From contig BNZC01000003.1 of assembly GCA_026000755.1 (NCBI GenBank), forward strand, positions 14,003-78,002: 64,000 bases of DNA. Direction: 5' to 3'. Positions 8,680-17,878 of the stretch are shown here, piece after piece. Position numbers and translations under genes: made by a program. How positions within the stretch are numbered: position 1 is the first letter of the stretch; each line of letters begins with the position of its first letter. The notes under the pieces were generated by a model. The model saw nothing but the letters and a program-made list of their open reading frames with translations. It made no database searches and was not told the DNA's origin. The DNA comes from Clostridia bacterium. GTDB lineage: Bacteria > Bacillota > Clostridia > Lachnospirales > Lachnospiraceae.

Positions 8680-10031
8680 CAATCAGAAAATTTATTGGGA
8701 AGACGGAAAGCGATGCCAAAGAAAAAGCCAGAGCAGAGCTGGGCCTTGCCGCCGTCATCATGAATGTAAAAGAGATTAAACCAAAGGGTTTCTTTAAGGG
8801 ATTTAAGTCATCCTCTTATGAGGTGACAGCCGCCAAGGAAGAGGAAGATTCTACCCCGTCCGGCTCCTCCTTTTTGGAACGCATGAAAGAATTAGAGGAT
8901 AAGAGCGGCGGCTTAAACTTGCGGGCAGATGAAAAGATTACCATACAGCCTCCGGATTCTGCGACTGAAACGGCCTATCCCAGAACTGCACAGCGGGTGG
9001 CAAATCCTCCCACGAACTTGGGGGGGGGTATCTTACCTCAGAACAAGCCTTTACCCGGACACAGTTCCTATACCGAGAGAGAACCCGCTCCCGAAGAGGT
9101 GGATTTAGAAAAGGAATTAGAACGGCTGTATGCTTTATTGGAGAAGAAAAAGCCGGATTTTGTCAGAGAAGGCAGGAGTGTTCGAGAGGAAGAGGACTAC
9201 CCCCCCCGTCTTAGGGATACCGGCAGTCAGATGATGGAGAACCTTGCTCTCTTAAAGCGGATCTACAATATTTTACTGGAAAATGAAGTAAATGAAAAAT
9301 ATGTCAATCAGGTTATAGACGAGGTGGAGCGGGTGATACGAAACGGCTCCAGTGTGGACTTTATTTTATCTAATATTTACCAGAAGATGATCTTAAAACT
9401 GGGGGAGCCAAAGACCATTACCCTGGGGGGCAAACGTCCGAAAGTGGTTTTCTTCATCGGACCTACCGGGGTGGGAAAGACCACTACCATTGCAAAGGTG
9501 GCCTCTAAGTTTAAGGTGGATGAGGGCAAAAAAGTAGCGTTACTGACGGCGGATACCTATCGGATTGCGGCTGTGGAGCAGTTGCGTACCTATGCCAACA
9601 TCTTAGATGCCCCTCTTACGATTGTGTATTCTCCGGAGGATTTGAATGGAGAATTGGCGAAATTATCCGGTTTTGATGTGGTACTGGTGGATACGGCGGG
9701 CTTTTCTCACCGGAATGCAGAACAAAGAGAAGATGTGAAAGCCTTAGTGGATAATGTGAGCGGAGAATACGAAAAAGAAGTGTATCTGGTGCTTTCCGCC
9801 ACTACAAAATATCGGGATCTTCTGGAAATTGCAGATGTCTATAAAGAAAATTTTGATTTCAAACTCTTGTTTACCAAGTTAGACGAAACAAGCTGTTATG
9901 GAAATGTTTTTAATATGAAGATGTACACGGGAGCAGCCTTGTCGTATAATACCTATGGGCAGAACGTCCCGGATGACATAGAGGTATTTAACACCCAAAA
10001 GATGGTCAAAACCCTGTTGGGAGGAAGTTAG
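8676..10031 (+). CDS. flhF: Flagellar assembly SRP-type GTPase FlhF
   Basis: SRP/FtsY-related GTPase that controls flagellum placement and number. The 451 residues comprise an N-terminal FlhF-specific basic region, a variable Pro-rich linker, and the NG GTPase domain: P-loop GPTGVGKT at 262-269, the DTYRIAAVEQL motif, and DTAG. The gene overlaps flhA by 4 bases and is followed 2 bases later by flhG, its partner. The unconserved linker contains both a G9 tract (9020-9028) and a C8 tract (near 9200). Confidence 0.94.
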   Translation: MTIRKFIGKTESDAKEKARAELGLAAVIMNVKEIKPKGFFKGFKSSSYEVTAAKEEEDSTPSGSSFLERMKELEDKSGGLNLRADEKITIQPPDSATETAYPRTAQRVANPPTNLGGGILPQNKPLPGHSSYTEREPAPEEVDLEKELERLYALLEKKKPDFVREGRSVREEEDYPPRLRDTGSQMMENLALLKRIYNILLENEVNEKYVNQVIDEVERVIRNGSSVDFILSNIYQKMILKLGEPKTITLGGKRPKVVFFIGPTGVGKTTTIAKVASKFKVDEGKKVALLTADTYRIAAVEQLRTYANILDAPLTIVYSPEDLNGELAKLSGFDVVLVDTAGFSHRNAEQREDVKALVDNVSGEYEKEVYLVLSATTKYRDLLEIADVYKENFDFKLLFTKLDETSCYGNVFNMKMYTGAALSYNTYGQNVPDDIEVFNTQKMVKTLLGGS

Positions 10032-10033
10032 AC

Positions 10034-10933
10034 ATGGATCAGGCAACACAGCTACGCAGCATTATAAAAAGAAAAGACCAGCAGCAGTTTGTGCCAAAGC
10101 AGGAATCCCTCGCCCGCGTAATTACCGTAACAAGCGGAAAAGGCGGTGTGGGTAAGTCCAATGTATCTGTGAATCTGGCCCTACAGCTGACAAAGATGGG
10201 GCATAAGGTCATTATCTTTGATGCGGATTTCGGTCTTGCGAATGTGGAAGTCATGTTTGGGGTGAGTCCAAAATATACCTTAAAGGATATGGTTTTTCAC
10301 GGAATGTCCATGAAAGACATTATTACAGAGGGTCCGCTTGGTCTGGGATTTATTTCCGGCGGAAGCGGCGTTGGGGAATTAAATAATTTAAGCAGGGAAC
10401 AGACCACACTTGTGACCATGCAGTTAAAAGAATTGGATCACATGGCGGATTTTGTTATTATTGATACAGGGGCAGGCATTGGTTCTTCTGTTTTGGATTT
10501 TGTCTTGGCAAGTCCCGAGGTTTTGATTGTAAGCACCATGGATCCAAGTTCGCTTACGGATTCCTACTCTCTGCTAAAGGCATTGCACCGAAGCAGCGGA
10601 TTTCGGAGAACAGACAGCAAGATACAGGTAGTGGCCAATCGAGTTTCCGGGATAGAAGAAGGACGAAAGGTGTTTGAAAAATTAGATTCCGTGGTTCACC
10701 AATATTTAGGCGGGAACATAAGTTACTTGGGTATGATACCGCAAGATACGCTCCTTGAGCGGGCAATCCGCAGTCAAAAACCCGTTTCTGTGTTATATCC
10801 GGAGTCAAGGTCCGCAAAAGCATTTGAAATTTTAGCGGATAACCTGCTTACGGGTAGTGAGAACTTGCCTAAGGAGCAGCGTGGAATTGGCAAGGTGCTA
10901 TCGGATTTTATGCTCTTATTTGCACCTAGTTAG
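10034..10933 (+). CDS. flhG: MinD/ParA-family ATPase FlhG (YlxH, FleN)
   Basis: Deviant Walker A motif TSGKGGVGKS at residues 33-42, followed by the MinD-like DADFGLANVE and IDTGAG motifs; 299 residues, normal for FlhG. It stimulates FlhF GTPase and restricts flagellar number. The N-terminal segment (DQATQLRSIIKRK) resembles the short FlhF-activating peptide of the family. Partner flhF lies immediately upstream. Confidence 0.93.
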   Translation: MDQATQLRSIIKRKDQQQFVPKQESLARVITVTSGKGGVGKSNVSVNLALQLTKMGHKVIIFDADFGLANVEVMFGVSPKYTLKDMVFHGMSMKDIITEGPLGLGFISGGSGVGELNNLSREQTTLVTMQLKELDHMADFVIIDTGAGIGSSVLDFVLASPEVLIVSTMDPSSLTDSYSLLKALHRSSGFRRTDSKIQVVANRVSGIEEGRKVFEKLDSVVHQYLGGNISYLGMIPQDTLLERAIRSQKPVSVLYPESRSAKAFEILADNLLTGSENLPKEQRGIGKVLSDFMLLFAPS

Positions 10934-10948
10934 GGGAAAGGAAACACA

Positions 10949-11701
10949 ATGAAAATTTCGGAATTAAAAATAGGGGAAAACTTGGATATTCGGCAGGTGT
11001 TAAACACGGCTCTTAAGATAGAGGACATAAATGGCAGTGGAGAACCCTTTTATAAAAGCCGCATTTATGAGATAACATCAGATAAGTTGATTGAAGTGGA
11101 CATTCCAAGCCACGAAGGGAAACTCATTTTGCCGGAGGTGGGAGATACCTATGAAGTGGTGGTTTACACTCAAGTAGGCCTCTATCGTTTGATGGGGAAA
11201 GTGAAGCGGCGTTATCGGATAGGCATGATTGCCCTTATGACCTTACAGGTATTGACGGAGCCGGAGCGTTTTCAAAGAAGAGAATATTTTCGCCATTCCT
11301 GCATGATGGGGGTGCAGTATTTGCCCTTGTTTGACTATGAAACGGAGTTAGAAACAAGGCAGATGACACCGGCTTCTAAGCTGATGTGGCAACATAAGAG
11401 GGAACACCCGGAGAGTACCGAAAAGCAAGGTTTGGTCTTAGATTTAAGCGGCGGCGGTGTGCGTTTTACTACCACGGAGAAGTTTGAAGTGGGTTCAAGC
11501 CTTTTGTTTCGCCTCTATCTGAAAAATGACAACATGGATGAAAGCTTCGTGATTTTGGGTCAGATATTAGATGAAAAGAGGCTGCCGGAAGCAGGAAAAC
11601 GAGAATATCGGGTGGAATTTCAGATGGAGGATGATGACATACGGGAAAGCATCATCAAATATATCTTCGACGAAGAACGAAAAAGACGGAAGAAGGTGTG
11701 A
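10949..11701 (+). CDS. PilZ-domain flagellar brake protein (YcgR/DgrA type)
   Basis: 250 residues with an N-terminal YcgR-like domain (about 1-105) and a C-terminal PilZ domain. Cyclic-di-GMP binding residues are visible: R110-R111-x3-R115 and D165-x-S-x2-G. Such proteins bind c-di-GMP and slow the motor. Its position between flhG and cheB fits a motility brake. A GGDEF protein is encoded at 43647-45281, so the signal can plausibly be made by this cell. Confidence 0.85.
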   Translation: MKISELKIGENLDIRQVLNTALKIEDINGSGEPFYKSRIYEITSDKLIEVDIPSHEGKLILPEVGDTYEVVVYTQVGLYRLMGKVKRRYRIGMIALMTLQVLTEPERFQRREYFRHSCMMGVQYLPLFDYETELETRQMTPASKLMWQHKREHPESTEKQGLVLDLSGGGVRFTTTEKFEVGSSLLFRLYLKNDNMDESFVILGQILDEKRLPEAGKREYRVEFQMEDDDIRESIIKYIFDEERKRRKKV

Positions 11702-11705
11702 TTTT

Positions 11706-12776
11706 ATGGCAATCAAAAAAAATATCTTAGTAGTTGATGACTCTGCACTCCTGAGAAGATACATTTGTGATATAATAAACTCTGACAATTTACTTCAGGC
11801 AACTGATGTAAGCAGAGATGGCGTAGAAGCGTATGAGTACTTAAAGAGCAGAAAATATGATGCCATGCTTTTGGATGTGAATATGCCCCGTATGGACGGC
11901 TTGCAGCTCTTAGAAAAGATTCAGCAGGAGCGGATTAAGATCACCGTGATTATGGTCAGCTCCCTGACCAAAAAAGATTCCAGTGCTACCATCAAGGCAA
12001 TGGAATTAGGTGCGGCGGATTTTATCACCAAGCCCCAGAATCAGATAGGGGGCAAGAATGAGCAGTTTGAAAAGTCGCTCTTGTCCATACTGCACGGCTT
12101 ACTGCGGCTTCCGGCATTGGAATCGGAATCAGCGCAGAACGCATTTGTAGCGCCGAAAGGTAAGGCAACGCTATTAAAGCGGCGAGGTCTTGCAAATTCA
12201 AAACTGGTGGCGATTGCAAGCTCCACGGGAGGTCCCAAATCTTTGCAGAGCGTGATTCCCCATCTGCCGGCGAATCTGGATGCACCGGTGCTTTTGGTAC
12301 AGCATATGCCCGCAGGCTTCACCAAGTCCATGGCGGACCGTCTAAACGAGATCAGCAAGATTAAGGTGAAAGAAGCCGAAGAGGGGGATGTCCTGCAAAA
12401 AGGGTGGCTCTATGTGGCGCCGGGTGGATACCATATGGAGGTTTCCCGAGGGGTAGGGGGCGAACATAAGATTCGCCTGAATCAAAAGCCCCAAGTGCTT
12501 GGTCTGCGTCCTTATGCCAATTACACATACGAATCCCTAAAGACCAGTAGCTTTGATGAAGTCACTTGTGTGGTCTTAACCGGAATGGGAGCGGATGGCA
12601 CAGCAGGGATTTGTACCTTAGGAAAGCGAAAGCCTGTCTATGTCATTACACAGGATGAAGCCAGTAGTGTGGTGTACGGTATGCCAAAGGCTGCCGCAGA
12701 AGCGGGAATCTCGGACGAAGTTGTTCCGCTTACACAAGTTGCCCAATCAATAACAAAGAATGTGGGGGTAGGATGA
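11706..12776 (+). CDS. cheB: Chemotaxis methylesterase CheB
   Basis: Demethylates and deamidates receptor glutamyl residues. Receiver domain with D11/D12 and phosphoacceptor D57, a linker, then the methylesterase domain with the catalytic triad S173 (in SSTGG), H200 (in VQHMP) and D297 (in GMGADG). The reading frame is open further upstream, but the ATG at 11706 starts the receiver domain correctly and follows AGAAGG, giving 356 residues, typical for CheB. Confidence 0.95.
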   Translation: MAIKKNILVVDDSALLRRYICDIINSDNLLQATDVSRDGVEAYEYLKSRKYDAMLLDVNMPRMDGLQLLEKIQQERIKITVIMVSSLTKKDSSATIKAMELGAADFITKPQNQIGGKNEQFEKSLLSILHGLLRLPALESESAQNAFVAPKGKATLLKRRGLANSKLVAIASSTGGPKSLQSVIPHLPANLDAPVLLVQHMPAGFTKSMADRLNEISKIKVKEAEEGDVLQKGWLYVAPGGYHMEVSRGVGGEHKIRLNQKPQVLGLRPYANYTYESLKTSSFDEVTCVVLTGMGADGTAGICTLGKRKPVYVITQDEASSVVYGMPKAAAEAGISDEVVPLTQVAQSITKNVGVG

Positions 12777-12777
12777 G

Positions 12778-14934
12778 ATGGATGTAAGTCAATATCTTGA
12801 AATTTTTATCGATGAAACAAGCGGGCATTTGCAGGATCTAAGCGACAGTATTATGATACTGGAGAAGGATTCCGGCAATCTGGACACGGTGAATGAGATT
12901 TTCCGTGCGGCTCACTCGCTGAAAGGAATGGCGGGTACCATGGGCTTTAAGCGTATGCAAAAGCTCACCCATCAGATGGAAAATTTGTTTCAGGAAGTAC
13001 GAAGCGGCAACATGAGCGTCAGCGGATCTATCGTTGATGTCTTGTTTCAGTGTCTGGATGCTTTAGATTCTTATCTGGAGAACATCAAAGCCACCTCAGG
13101 CGAGGGGACAGAGGACAATGAATCCATTGTCTTAGAACTGGCTCGTATTGCAGAGGGGGGAGATGATCCTGTGCCTGTGGCGGCACCGGCGGCGGAGCCT
13201 GTAAAAGTAGCGGCACCGGCGAACGGCGGAAGCAGAGCCTCTACAGCCAATTATGAAGAGGGGGAACTCGTTGCCGCTCAAAAAGCAGAGGATGCGGGAA
13301 AAAAGCTATATGGCTTTACCGCATACTTGGCATCGGATTGTATGTTAAAGGCGGCCAGGGCTTTTCTGGTATTCTCGGCAGTGGAGGCTTATGGTCAGAT
13401 TGTGGCATATTCTCCTAACACCAATGAAATCGAAGAAGAAAAGTTCGAAAACGAGTTCAGCTTTATTTTAGCCACGGATCAAGACGTAACGGAAGCCTAT
13501 GAATCAGCGGCAACTGTTTCAGAGATTGAAAAATTAGAATATGAACCTTTGCGTTATGCAGATTTAGAAGAACGCCTGATTCAGCAGGAAGAAGAAGAAT
13601 TTGCGCTCCATGAGGAACCGAAAGCGGCAGCCCCTGCGCAGGCAGCGACCCCGACGGCTCCCCCCCCGGCTCCTGCGGCAGCTCCAAAACCTGCTCCTGC
13701 ATCCCCGGCAGCCCCTGCGGCGGCAAAAACGGCAGCGGCAGCCCCTGCGGCGGCAAAGACAGTAGCAAAGCCTGTGGCAAACCGTACCATTCGGGTGGAC
13801 ATTGAGAAATTAGATGCTTTGATGAATCAGGTGAGCGAGCTTATCATTGCCAAAAACTCCCTTGTTTCCATTCGTTCCATGAGTAGTGGTGATATGCAGA
13901 ACCAGAATTTCCATGAGCAGATCGAATATTTGGAGCGTATTACCACCGGGCTTCATGAATCGGTTATGAAAGTAAGGATGGTTCCCATTGAGAGTGTGGT
14001 AAACAAATTCCCGCGTATGATTCGTGACTTGTCCCGGAAATTGGATAAGAAGATGGAATTGTATATGACAGGTGAGGACACAGAACTTGACCGTACCGTA
14101 GTGGATCAAATCGGCGATCCCTTACAGCATTTGCTCAGAAATTCCGCAGACCATGGCTTAGAGGATGCCCACACCCGTAAAGAACGCAGAAAACCGGAGA
14201 CCGGTTCTATCTTCTTAAATGCCTTTCAAGAAGGCAATACGGTTATCATTGAGGTGCGAGATGACGGTGCCGGAATTGATACGGAGCGTGTGAAGAGCAA
14301 GGCCATTGAACGGGGCGTAATTACCTCGGAACAAGGCGAGAGCATGAGTCAGAAAGAGATTATTGATCTCTTGTTTTTGCCCAGCTTTTCCATGGCGGAC
14401 AAGATTACGGATATTTCCGGGCGCGGCGTAGGTCTTGATGTTGTAAAATCAAATATCCAAGCCTTAGGCGGTGACGTAGAGGTAAAGAGTAACTTAGGGG
14501 AAGGCACGAAGTTTACCGTTCGTCTGCCCTTGACCTTAGCGATTATCCAAGCACTGATGGTAGAGGTAGAGGATGAGAAGTATGCCGTTGCCTTAGGCTC
14601 CATTCAGACCATAGAGGACATTGCCGTATCCGATATTAAGTATGTACAGGCGGAAGAAGTCATCCATATCAGAGGACTTGTGATTCCCTTAATTCGCTTG
14701 AAGAGTCTCTTGGATATTAAGCATGAGGAAGAACAGCCGGAAGAAGTTACGGTAGTTATCGTGAAAAAGGGTGACAAACTGGCGGGCTTAGTAGTGGACA
14801 ACCTAATCGGACAACAGGAAATCGTAATCAAATCTCTTGGCAAATATATCAACAGTACACGCTACATCAGCGGTGCAACCATCTTAGGTGATGGTGAAGT
14901 GGCGTTGATCTTAGATGTGAACACGTTGATATAG
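12778..14934 (+). CDS. cheA: Chemotaxis histidine kinase CheA
   Basis: 718 residues. P1 phosphotransfer domain with H46 (AAHSLKG); a region compatible with the P2 CheY-binding domain (about 170-275); an Ala/Pro-rich linker (about 280-335) with a C8 tract; P3 dimerisation; P4 ATPase with N and G boxes (NSADHGLE, DDGAGID, GRGVGLD); and the CheW-like P5 domain to the end. It starts one base after cheB. It phosphorylates CheY and CheB in this operon. Confidence 0.95.
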   Translation: MDVSQYLEIFIDETSGHLQDLSDSIMILEKDSGNLDTVNEIFRAAHSLKGMAGTMGFKRMQKLTHQMENLFQEVRSGNMSVSGSIVDVLFQCLDALDSYLENIKATSGEGTEDNESIVLELARIAEGGDDPVPVAAPAAEPVKVAAPANGGSRASTANYEEGELVAAQKAEDAGKKLYGFTAYLASDCMLKAARAFLVFSAVEAYGQIVAYSPNTNEIEEEKFENEFSFILATDQDVTEAYESAATVSEIEKLEYEPLRYADLEERLIQQEEEEFALHEEPKAAAPAQAATPTAPPPAPAAAPKPAPASPAAPAAAKTAAAAPAAAKTVAKPVANRTIRVDIEKLDALMNQVSELIIAKNSLVSIRSMSSGDMQNQNFHEQIEYLERITTGLHESVMKVRMVPIESVVNKFPRMIRDLSRKLDKKMELYMTGEDTELDRTVVDQIGDPLQHLLRNSADHGLEDAHTRKERRKPETGSIFLNAFQEGNTVIIEVRDDGAGIDTERVKSKAIERGVITSEQGESMSQKEIIDLLFLPSFSMADKITDISGRGVGLDVVKSNIQALGGDVEVKSNLGEGTKFTVRLPLTLAIIQALMVEVEDEKYAVALGSIQTIEDIAVSDIKYVQAEEVIHIRGLVIPLIRLKSLLDIKHEEEQPEEVTVVIVKKGDKLAGLVVDNLIGQQEIVIKSLGKYINSTRYISGATILGDGEVALILDVNTLI

Positions 14935-15038
14935 ATGAGCGAAAGTGAGAAGAGCGTGCTTGCACGTTCAGCGAACGACGAGTCTTGACCATGATTCGAA
15001 GAATCGTGGTATGATTGATCGAAATGGAGGGGTATTAA
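14935..15038 (+). repeat. Structured leader repeat, copy 1 (upstream of cheW)
   Basis: About 90 bases between cheA and cheW matching 50863-50965 at most positions. It contains three small hairpins: CGTGC-TT-GCACG, GTTC-AGC-GAAC, and a nine-pair stem CCATGATTC/GAATCGTGG. The outer C-G pair of the last stem is T-A in copy 2, a compensatory change. It ends in the GGAGGGG ribosome binding site of cheW. Possibly a structured RNA leader or a REP-like repeat; no known family is recognised. Confidence 0.6.
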
Positions 15039-15512
15039 ATGGCAGCAAATCATCATAGTATGGCAATCATAGAAGAAGGAAAGACACAGTATATTGTAGT
15101 AACAATTTGCGGCGAACAGTACGGTATTGACATTAGCTTTATCGACAATATTGTGCGTATGCAGAAAATCACCCGTGTTCCTAAAGTACAGTCCTATTTT
15201 AAGGGTATTATTAATCTACGTGGTGAAGTAGTTCCCATTATGAGCATACGAAAGAAAATGGGACTGCCGCTCGATGAGTATACCGATGCCACCCGCATGA
15301 TTATACTAAAGATTGAAGAGCAGGGAAAGCTTGGCATTGTGGTAGACGAGGTGCGGGAAGTAGTTACCTTAGGGCGTGATGAAATTGACAAGGTGTCCGC
15401 AGATGTAAGGGAAGAAAAGGCGAACTTCATTAATGGCGTGGGCAAAAACGGAGAAGAGTTGGTGTCTCTCTTTGATATCAGCAGTATTATTGATGACAGA
15501 GAAATCGCATAA
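15039..15512 (+). CDS. cheW: Chemotaxis coupling protein CheW
   Basis: 157-residue CheW-domain protein that links receptors to CheA. Family features include the TICGEQYGIDI start of the fold, IDNIVRMQKITRVP and the GIINLRGEVVPI loop. GGAGGGG precedes the ATG. Unlike most genes here it is set off from its upstream neighbour by about 100 bases holding a structured repeat, which could allow separate control of CheW level. Confidence 0.94.
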   Translation: MAANHHSMAIIEEGKTQYIVVTICGEQYGIDISFIDNIVRMQKITRVPKVQSYFKGIINLRGEVVPIMSIRKKMGLPLDEYTDATRMIILKIEEQGKLGIVVDEVREVVTLGRDEIDKVSADVREEKANFINGVGKNGEELVSLFDISSIIDDREIA

Positions 15513-15523
15513 AGGAGGCATTT

Positions 15524-16156
15524 ATGTCTGACGTGGCAACGGATTTAACCTACGAACAATTAAGTGAACAGTATCAGGACGTTTTGCGTGAAATCGGAAA
15601 TATCGGAGCGGGAAACGCTACTTCAGCCCTATCAAATATGTTGGGCTTAAAGATTGATATGGCAGTACCAAGGGTCAGACTTTTGGAATTTCCGGAGATT
15701 GGATCGGCTCTTGGAGCGGAAGATGAGATTGTCGTAGGCATTTATTTAGAGGTTGAGGGCGGTATTGAGGGCAGTATGATGTTTGTCTTTAAGATGGCTT
15801 CGGCACATTTCCTGGCAAATCGCCTGATGGGCAGACCGGATGATTGTGTTGAGGAATTTTCCGATATGGATTTGTCCGCCTTAAAGGAAATCGGGAATAT
15901 CATCGGAGCATCCTATTTGTCCGCCTTAGCGACAATGACGAATATGGTGATTTCTCCCTCTGTTCCCTATTTGGCCATTGACATGGCGGCATCCATTCTA
16001 AGCGTTCCCGCCATTCAGTTCGGGCATTTTGAGGATCAAGCCTTATTTGTAGATACAGAGATGGGTGATGAGGTAACCTTAGAGGGATTCTTTATCCTTT
16101 TGGCGGATCCCGCAGCTTATACGAAAATCTTAAAACAACTTGGAATACTTGGATAA
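15524..16156 (+). CDS. cheC: CheY-P phosphatase CheC
   Basis: 210 residues with two phosphatase motifs: D19-x3-E23-x2-N26 and a second S-x3-E-x2-N in LSALKEIGN near residue 120. CheC dephosphorylates CheY-P and binds CheD, encoded directly downstream. AGGAGG lies before the start; the gap to cheW is 11 bases. Confidence 0.94.
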   Translation: MSDVATDLTYEQLSEQYQDVLREIGNIGAGNATSALSNMLGLKIDMAVPRVRLLEFPEIGSALGAEDEIVVGIYLEVEGGIEGSMMFVFKMASAHFLANRLMGRPDDCVEEFSDMDLSALKEIGNIIGASYLSALATMTNMVISPSVPYLAIDMAASILSVPAIQFGHFEDQALFVDTEMGDEVTLEGFFILLADPAAYTKILKQLGILG

Positions 16157-16168
16157 GGAGCGAAAGAT

Positions 16169-16651
16169 ATGGCTGTAGTAAAAGTAGGAATGGCGGATTT
16201 GAATGTATGCAAGCATCCGGATTCGATTACCACGCTAGGCTTAGGCTCCTGTGTGGGAATCGCATTATATGACCCGGTATCCAAGGTCGGAGGACTTGCA
16301 CATGTCATGTTGCCCGACAGCACCCAGATGAGAAACAATCAGAATGTAGCAAAATTTGCAGATACAGGGATAGATGCGCTGATTAATAAGATGGTAAAAG
16401 CAGGTGCAAATAAGTCGAAGTTGGTAGCGAAGATTGCAGGCGGCGCAAAGATGTTTGAAGCCAGTGGTCTCTCCGGAATCGGTAATATCGGCGAGCGAAA
16501 CGCCGAAATGGCGGCAATCAAATTAAAGTCGCTTGGTATTCCCTTAAAAGCAAAAGACGTAGGCTTAAATTACGGACGTACCGTGGAATTGGATACGGCG
16601 ACAGGTGATTTTTTGATTAAATCCGTGGGAAAGCCGGTTAAAAAGATATGA
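16169..16651 (+). CDS. cheD: Chemoreceptor glutamine deamidase CheD
   Basis: Deamidates receptor glutamines and interacts with CheC. The catalytic triad expected from the family is present: T21, C28 in LGLGSCVGI and H45 in GGLAHVML. 160 residues, normal. Overlaps the next ORF by 4 bases (ATGA). Confidence 0.94.
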   Translation: MAVVKVGMADLNVCKHPDSITTLGLGSCVGIALYDPVSKVGGLAHVMLPDSTQMRNNQNVAKFADTGIDALINKMVKAGANKSKLVAKIAGGAKMFEASGLSGIGNIGERNAEMAAIKLKSLGIPLKAKDVGLNYGRTVELDTATGDFLIKSVGKPVKKI

Positions 16652-16929
16652 CAAATACAAAACCCATTCCCGTAATCACGGCTTTGCTTGCAGGACTGGT
16701 TGTCTGTGTGGTGAGCTTCTTGCAGCAGACAGATATGACGACCTTTGCGATCCATTTCATTATGGCAGTATTAGGTTTCTTTCTCTTGGGCTTTTTCTTT
16801 CGGCTGATTTTGGATGGTAGTTTGAAGAAGAGTGCGAAGGTAGAAGAGAAAGAAGAGGAAGAAGATGAAGAAGAGGGCGAGACCGAAAGCACTTTAGCGA
16901 CTGACGAGCAAAGCGAAGGCAGAGCTTAG
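16648..16929 (+). CDS. Small membrane protein of unknown function
   Basis: 93 residues: two hydrophobic helices (about 8-26 and 33-55), then a basic turn and a very acidic tail. Translationally coupled to cheD. The last 18 codons come from the first unit of a 54-bp tandem repeat that continues past the stop to about 17040, so the C-terminus appears to have been made by repeat insertion or expansion. Function unknown; position suggests a motility-linked membrane protein. Confidence 0.7.
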   Translation: MTNTKPIPVITALLAGLVVCVVSFLQQTDMTTFAIHFIMAVLGFFLLGFFFRLILDGSLKKSAKVEEKEEEEDEEEGETESTLATDEQSEGRA

Positions 16930-17045
16930 TGCGAGACCGAAAGCACCTTAGCGATTGACGAGCGAAGCGAAGACAGAGCTTGGTGCGAGGTCGTTCCCAA
17001 GACTTCGTGGTGTCAAGCGAAGTGCAGACAGCACGTTAGTCGAGG
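16877..17045. repeat. 54-bp tandem repeat plus inverted repeat between cheD operon and fliA
   Basis: Unit 1 begins at 16877 and unit 2 at 16931 (GCGAGACCGAAAGCAC...), with a partial third at 16985. The period of 54 is 18 codons. The distal part is bounded by CGTTCCC and GGGAAC, which can pair. Short pieces (GACCGAAAGCACTTTAGCGA, GTGCGAGGTCGTTC) recur inside the element at 58120-58510, linking the two loci. Confidence 0.7.
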
Positions 17046-17074
17046 GAACATCCTTGTGAACAGGGGGAAACTCT

Positions 17075-17845
17075 ATGAAAACAGCAGATCGAGAACAATT
17101 GTGGACTAACTACAAGAAAAATAAATCTGCACAAATCAGGGAACAGATTATTTTAGAGTACGCCTCTTTGGTTAAGGTAGTGGCGGGCAGACTTTCCCTG
17201 TATCTGGGCAAAAATGTAGAATACGAAGAAATGGTAAGCTGCGGTGTGTTCGGCTTGATTGATGCCGTTGACAAATTTGACAGTGCCAAGGAGGTCAAAT
17301 TCGAAACCTACGCCAGTCTTCGTATTCGCGGTGCCATTTTAGACCAAATTCGAAAAATGGACTGGATTCCGAGAACGGTACGCCAACGCCAGAGAATGAT
17401 GGATGAGGCCATTAAAGACTATGAAGCGAGGAATGGGAAATCGCCCACAGATGAACAATTAGCAGAATCCCTCCAGATGCCGGCGGAGGAACTCATTGCC
17501 TGGCAGGCACAGGTAAGCGGGGCCAATTTGATTTCCTTAAACGAATACATGGAAGCGGGAACAGGTGCCGAGCCTGTTATGGATGCTTCTGCGAACCGCC
17601 ATTTTGCAAGGCCGGAACAGGTGGTAGAAGAAGAAGAATTAAAGCAGGTTTTGGGTAAATCTCTGGGCGTTTTGACGGAGAAAGAACGTCAAGTAATAGA
17701 ACTGTATTATTATGAAGATATGACACTAAAGGAGATCAGCAATATATTAGCGGTGACGGAATCACGCATTTCTCAGCTTCATACCAAGGCAATCATGAAG
17801 CTTAAGAAGACCATGGGACCATATATGAATATTATGGCAAGCTAA
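17075..17845 (+). CDS. fliA: Flagellar/motility RNA polymerase sigma factor FliA (SigD)
   Basis: Sigma-70 family factor of 256 residues in the FliA/WhiG group. Region 2 (LVKVVAGRLSLYLG..VEYEEMVSCGVFGLIDAVDKFD..FETYASLRIRGAILDQIR), region 3, and region 4 with a helix-turn-helix (LKEISNILAVTESRISQLH). It would direct late flagellar and chemotaxis genes and is placed as in Bacillus sigD. AGGGGG lies upstream of the start. Confidence 0.93.
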   Translation: MKTADREQLWTNYKKNKSAQIREQIILEYASLVKVVAGRLSLYLGKNVEYEEMVSCGVFGLIDAVDKFDSAKEVKFETYASLRIRGAILDQIRKMDWIPRTVRQRQRMMDEAIKDYEARNGKSPTDEQLAESLQMPAEELIAWQAQVSGANLISLNEYMEAGTGAEPVMDASANRHFARPEQVVEEEELKQVLGKSLGVLTEKERQVIELYYYEDMTLKEISNILAVTESRISQLHTKAIMKLKKTMGPYMNIMAS

Positions 17846-17878
17846 TAATAGAATATACTGTACGAGATGTACTAGATC

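Noticed and set aside
9020..9028. Poly-G tracts as sequencing errors
   Set aside because: All reading frames containing them are intact with the stated lengths and the proteins continue correctly on both sides, so the lengths look right, though raw reads would be needed to exclude one-codon errors.
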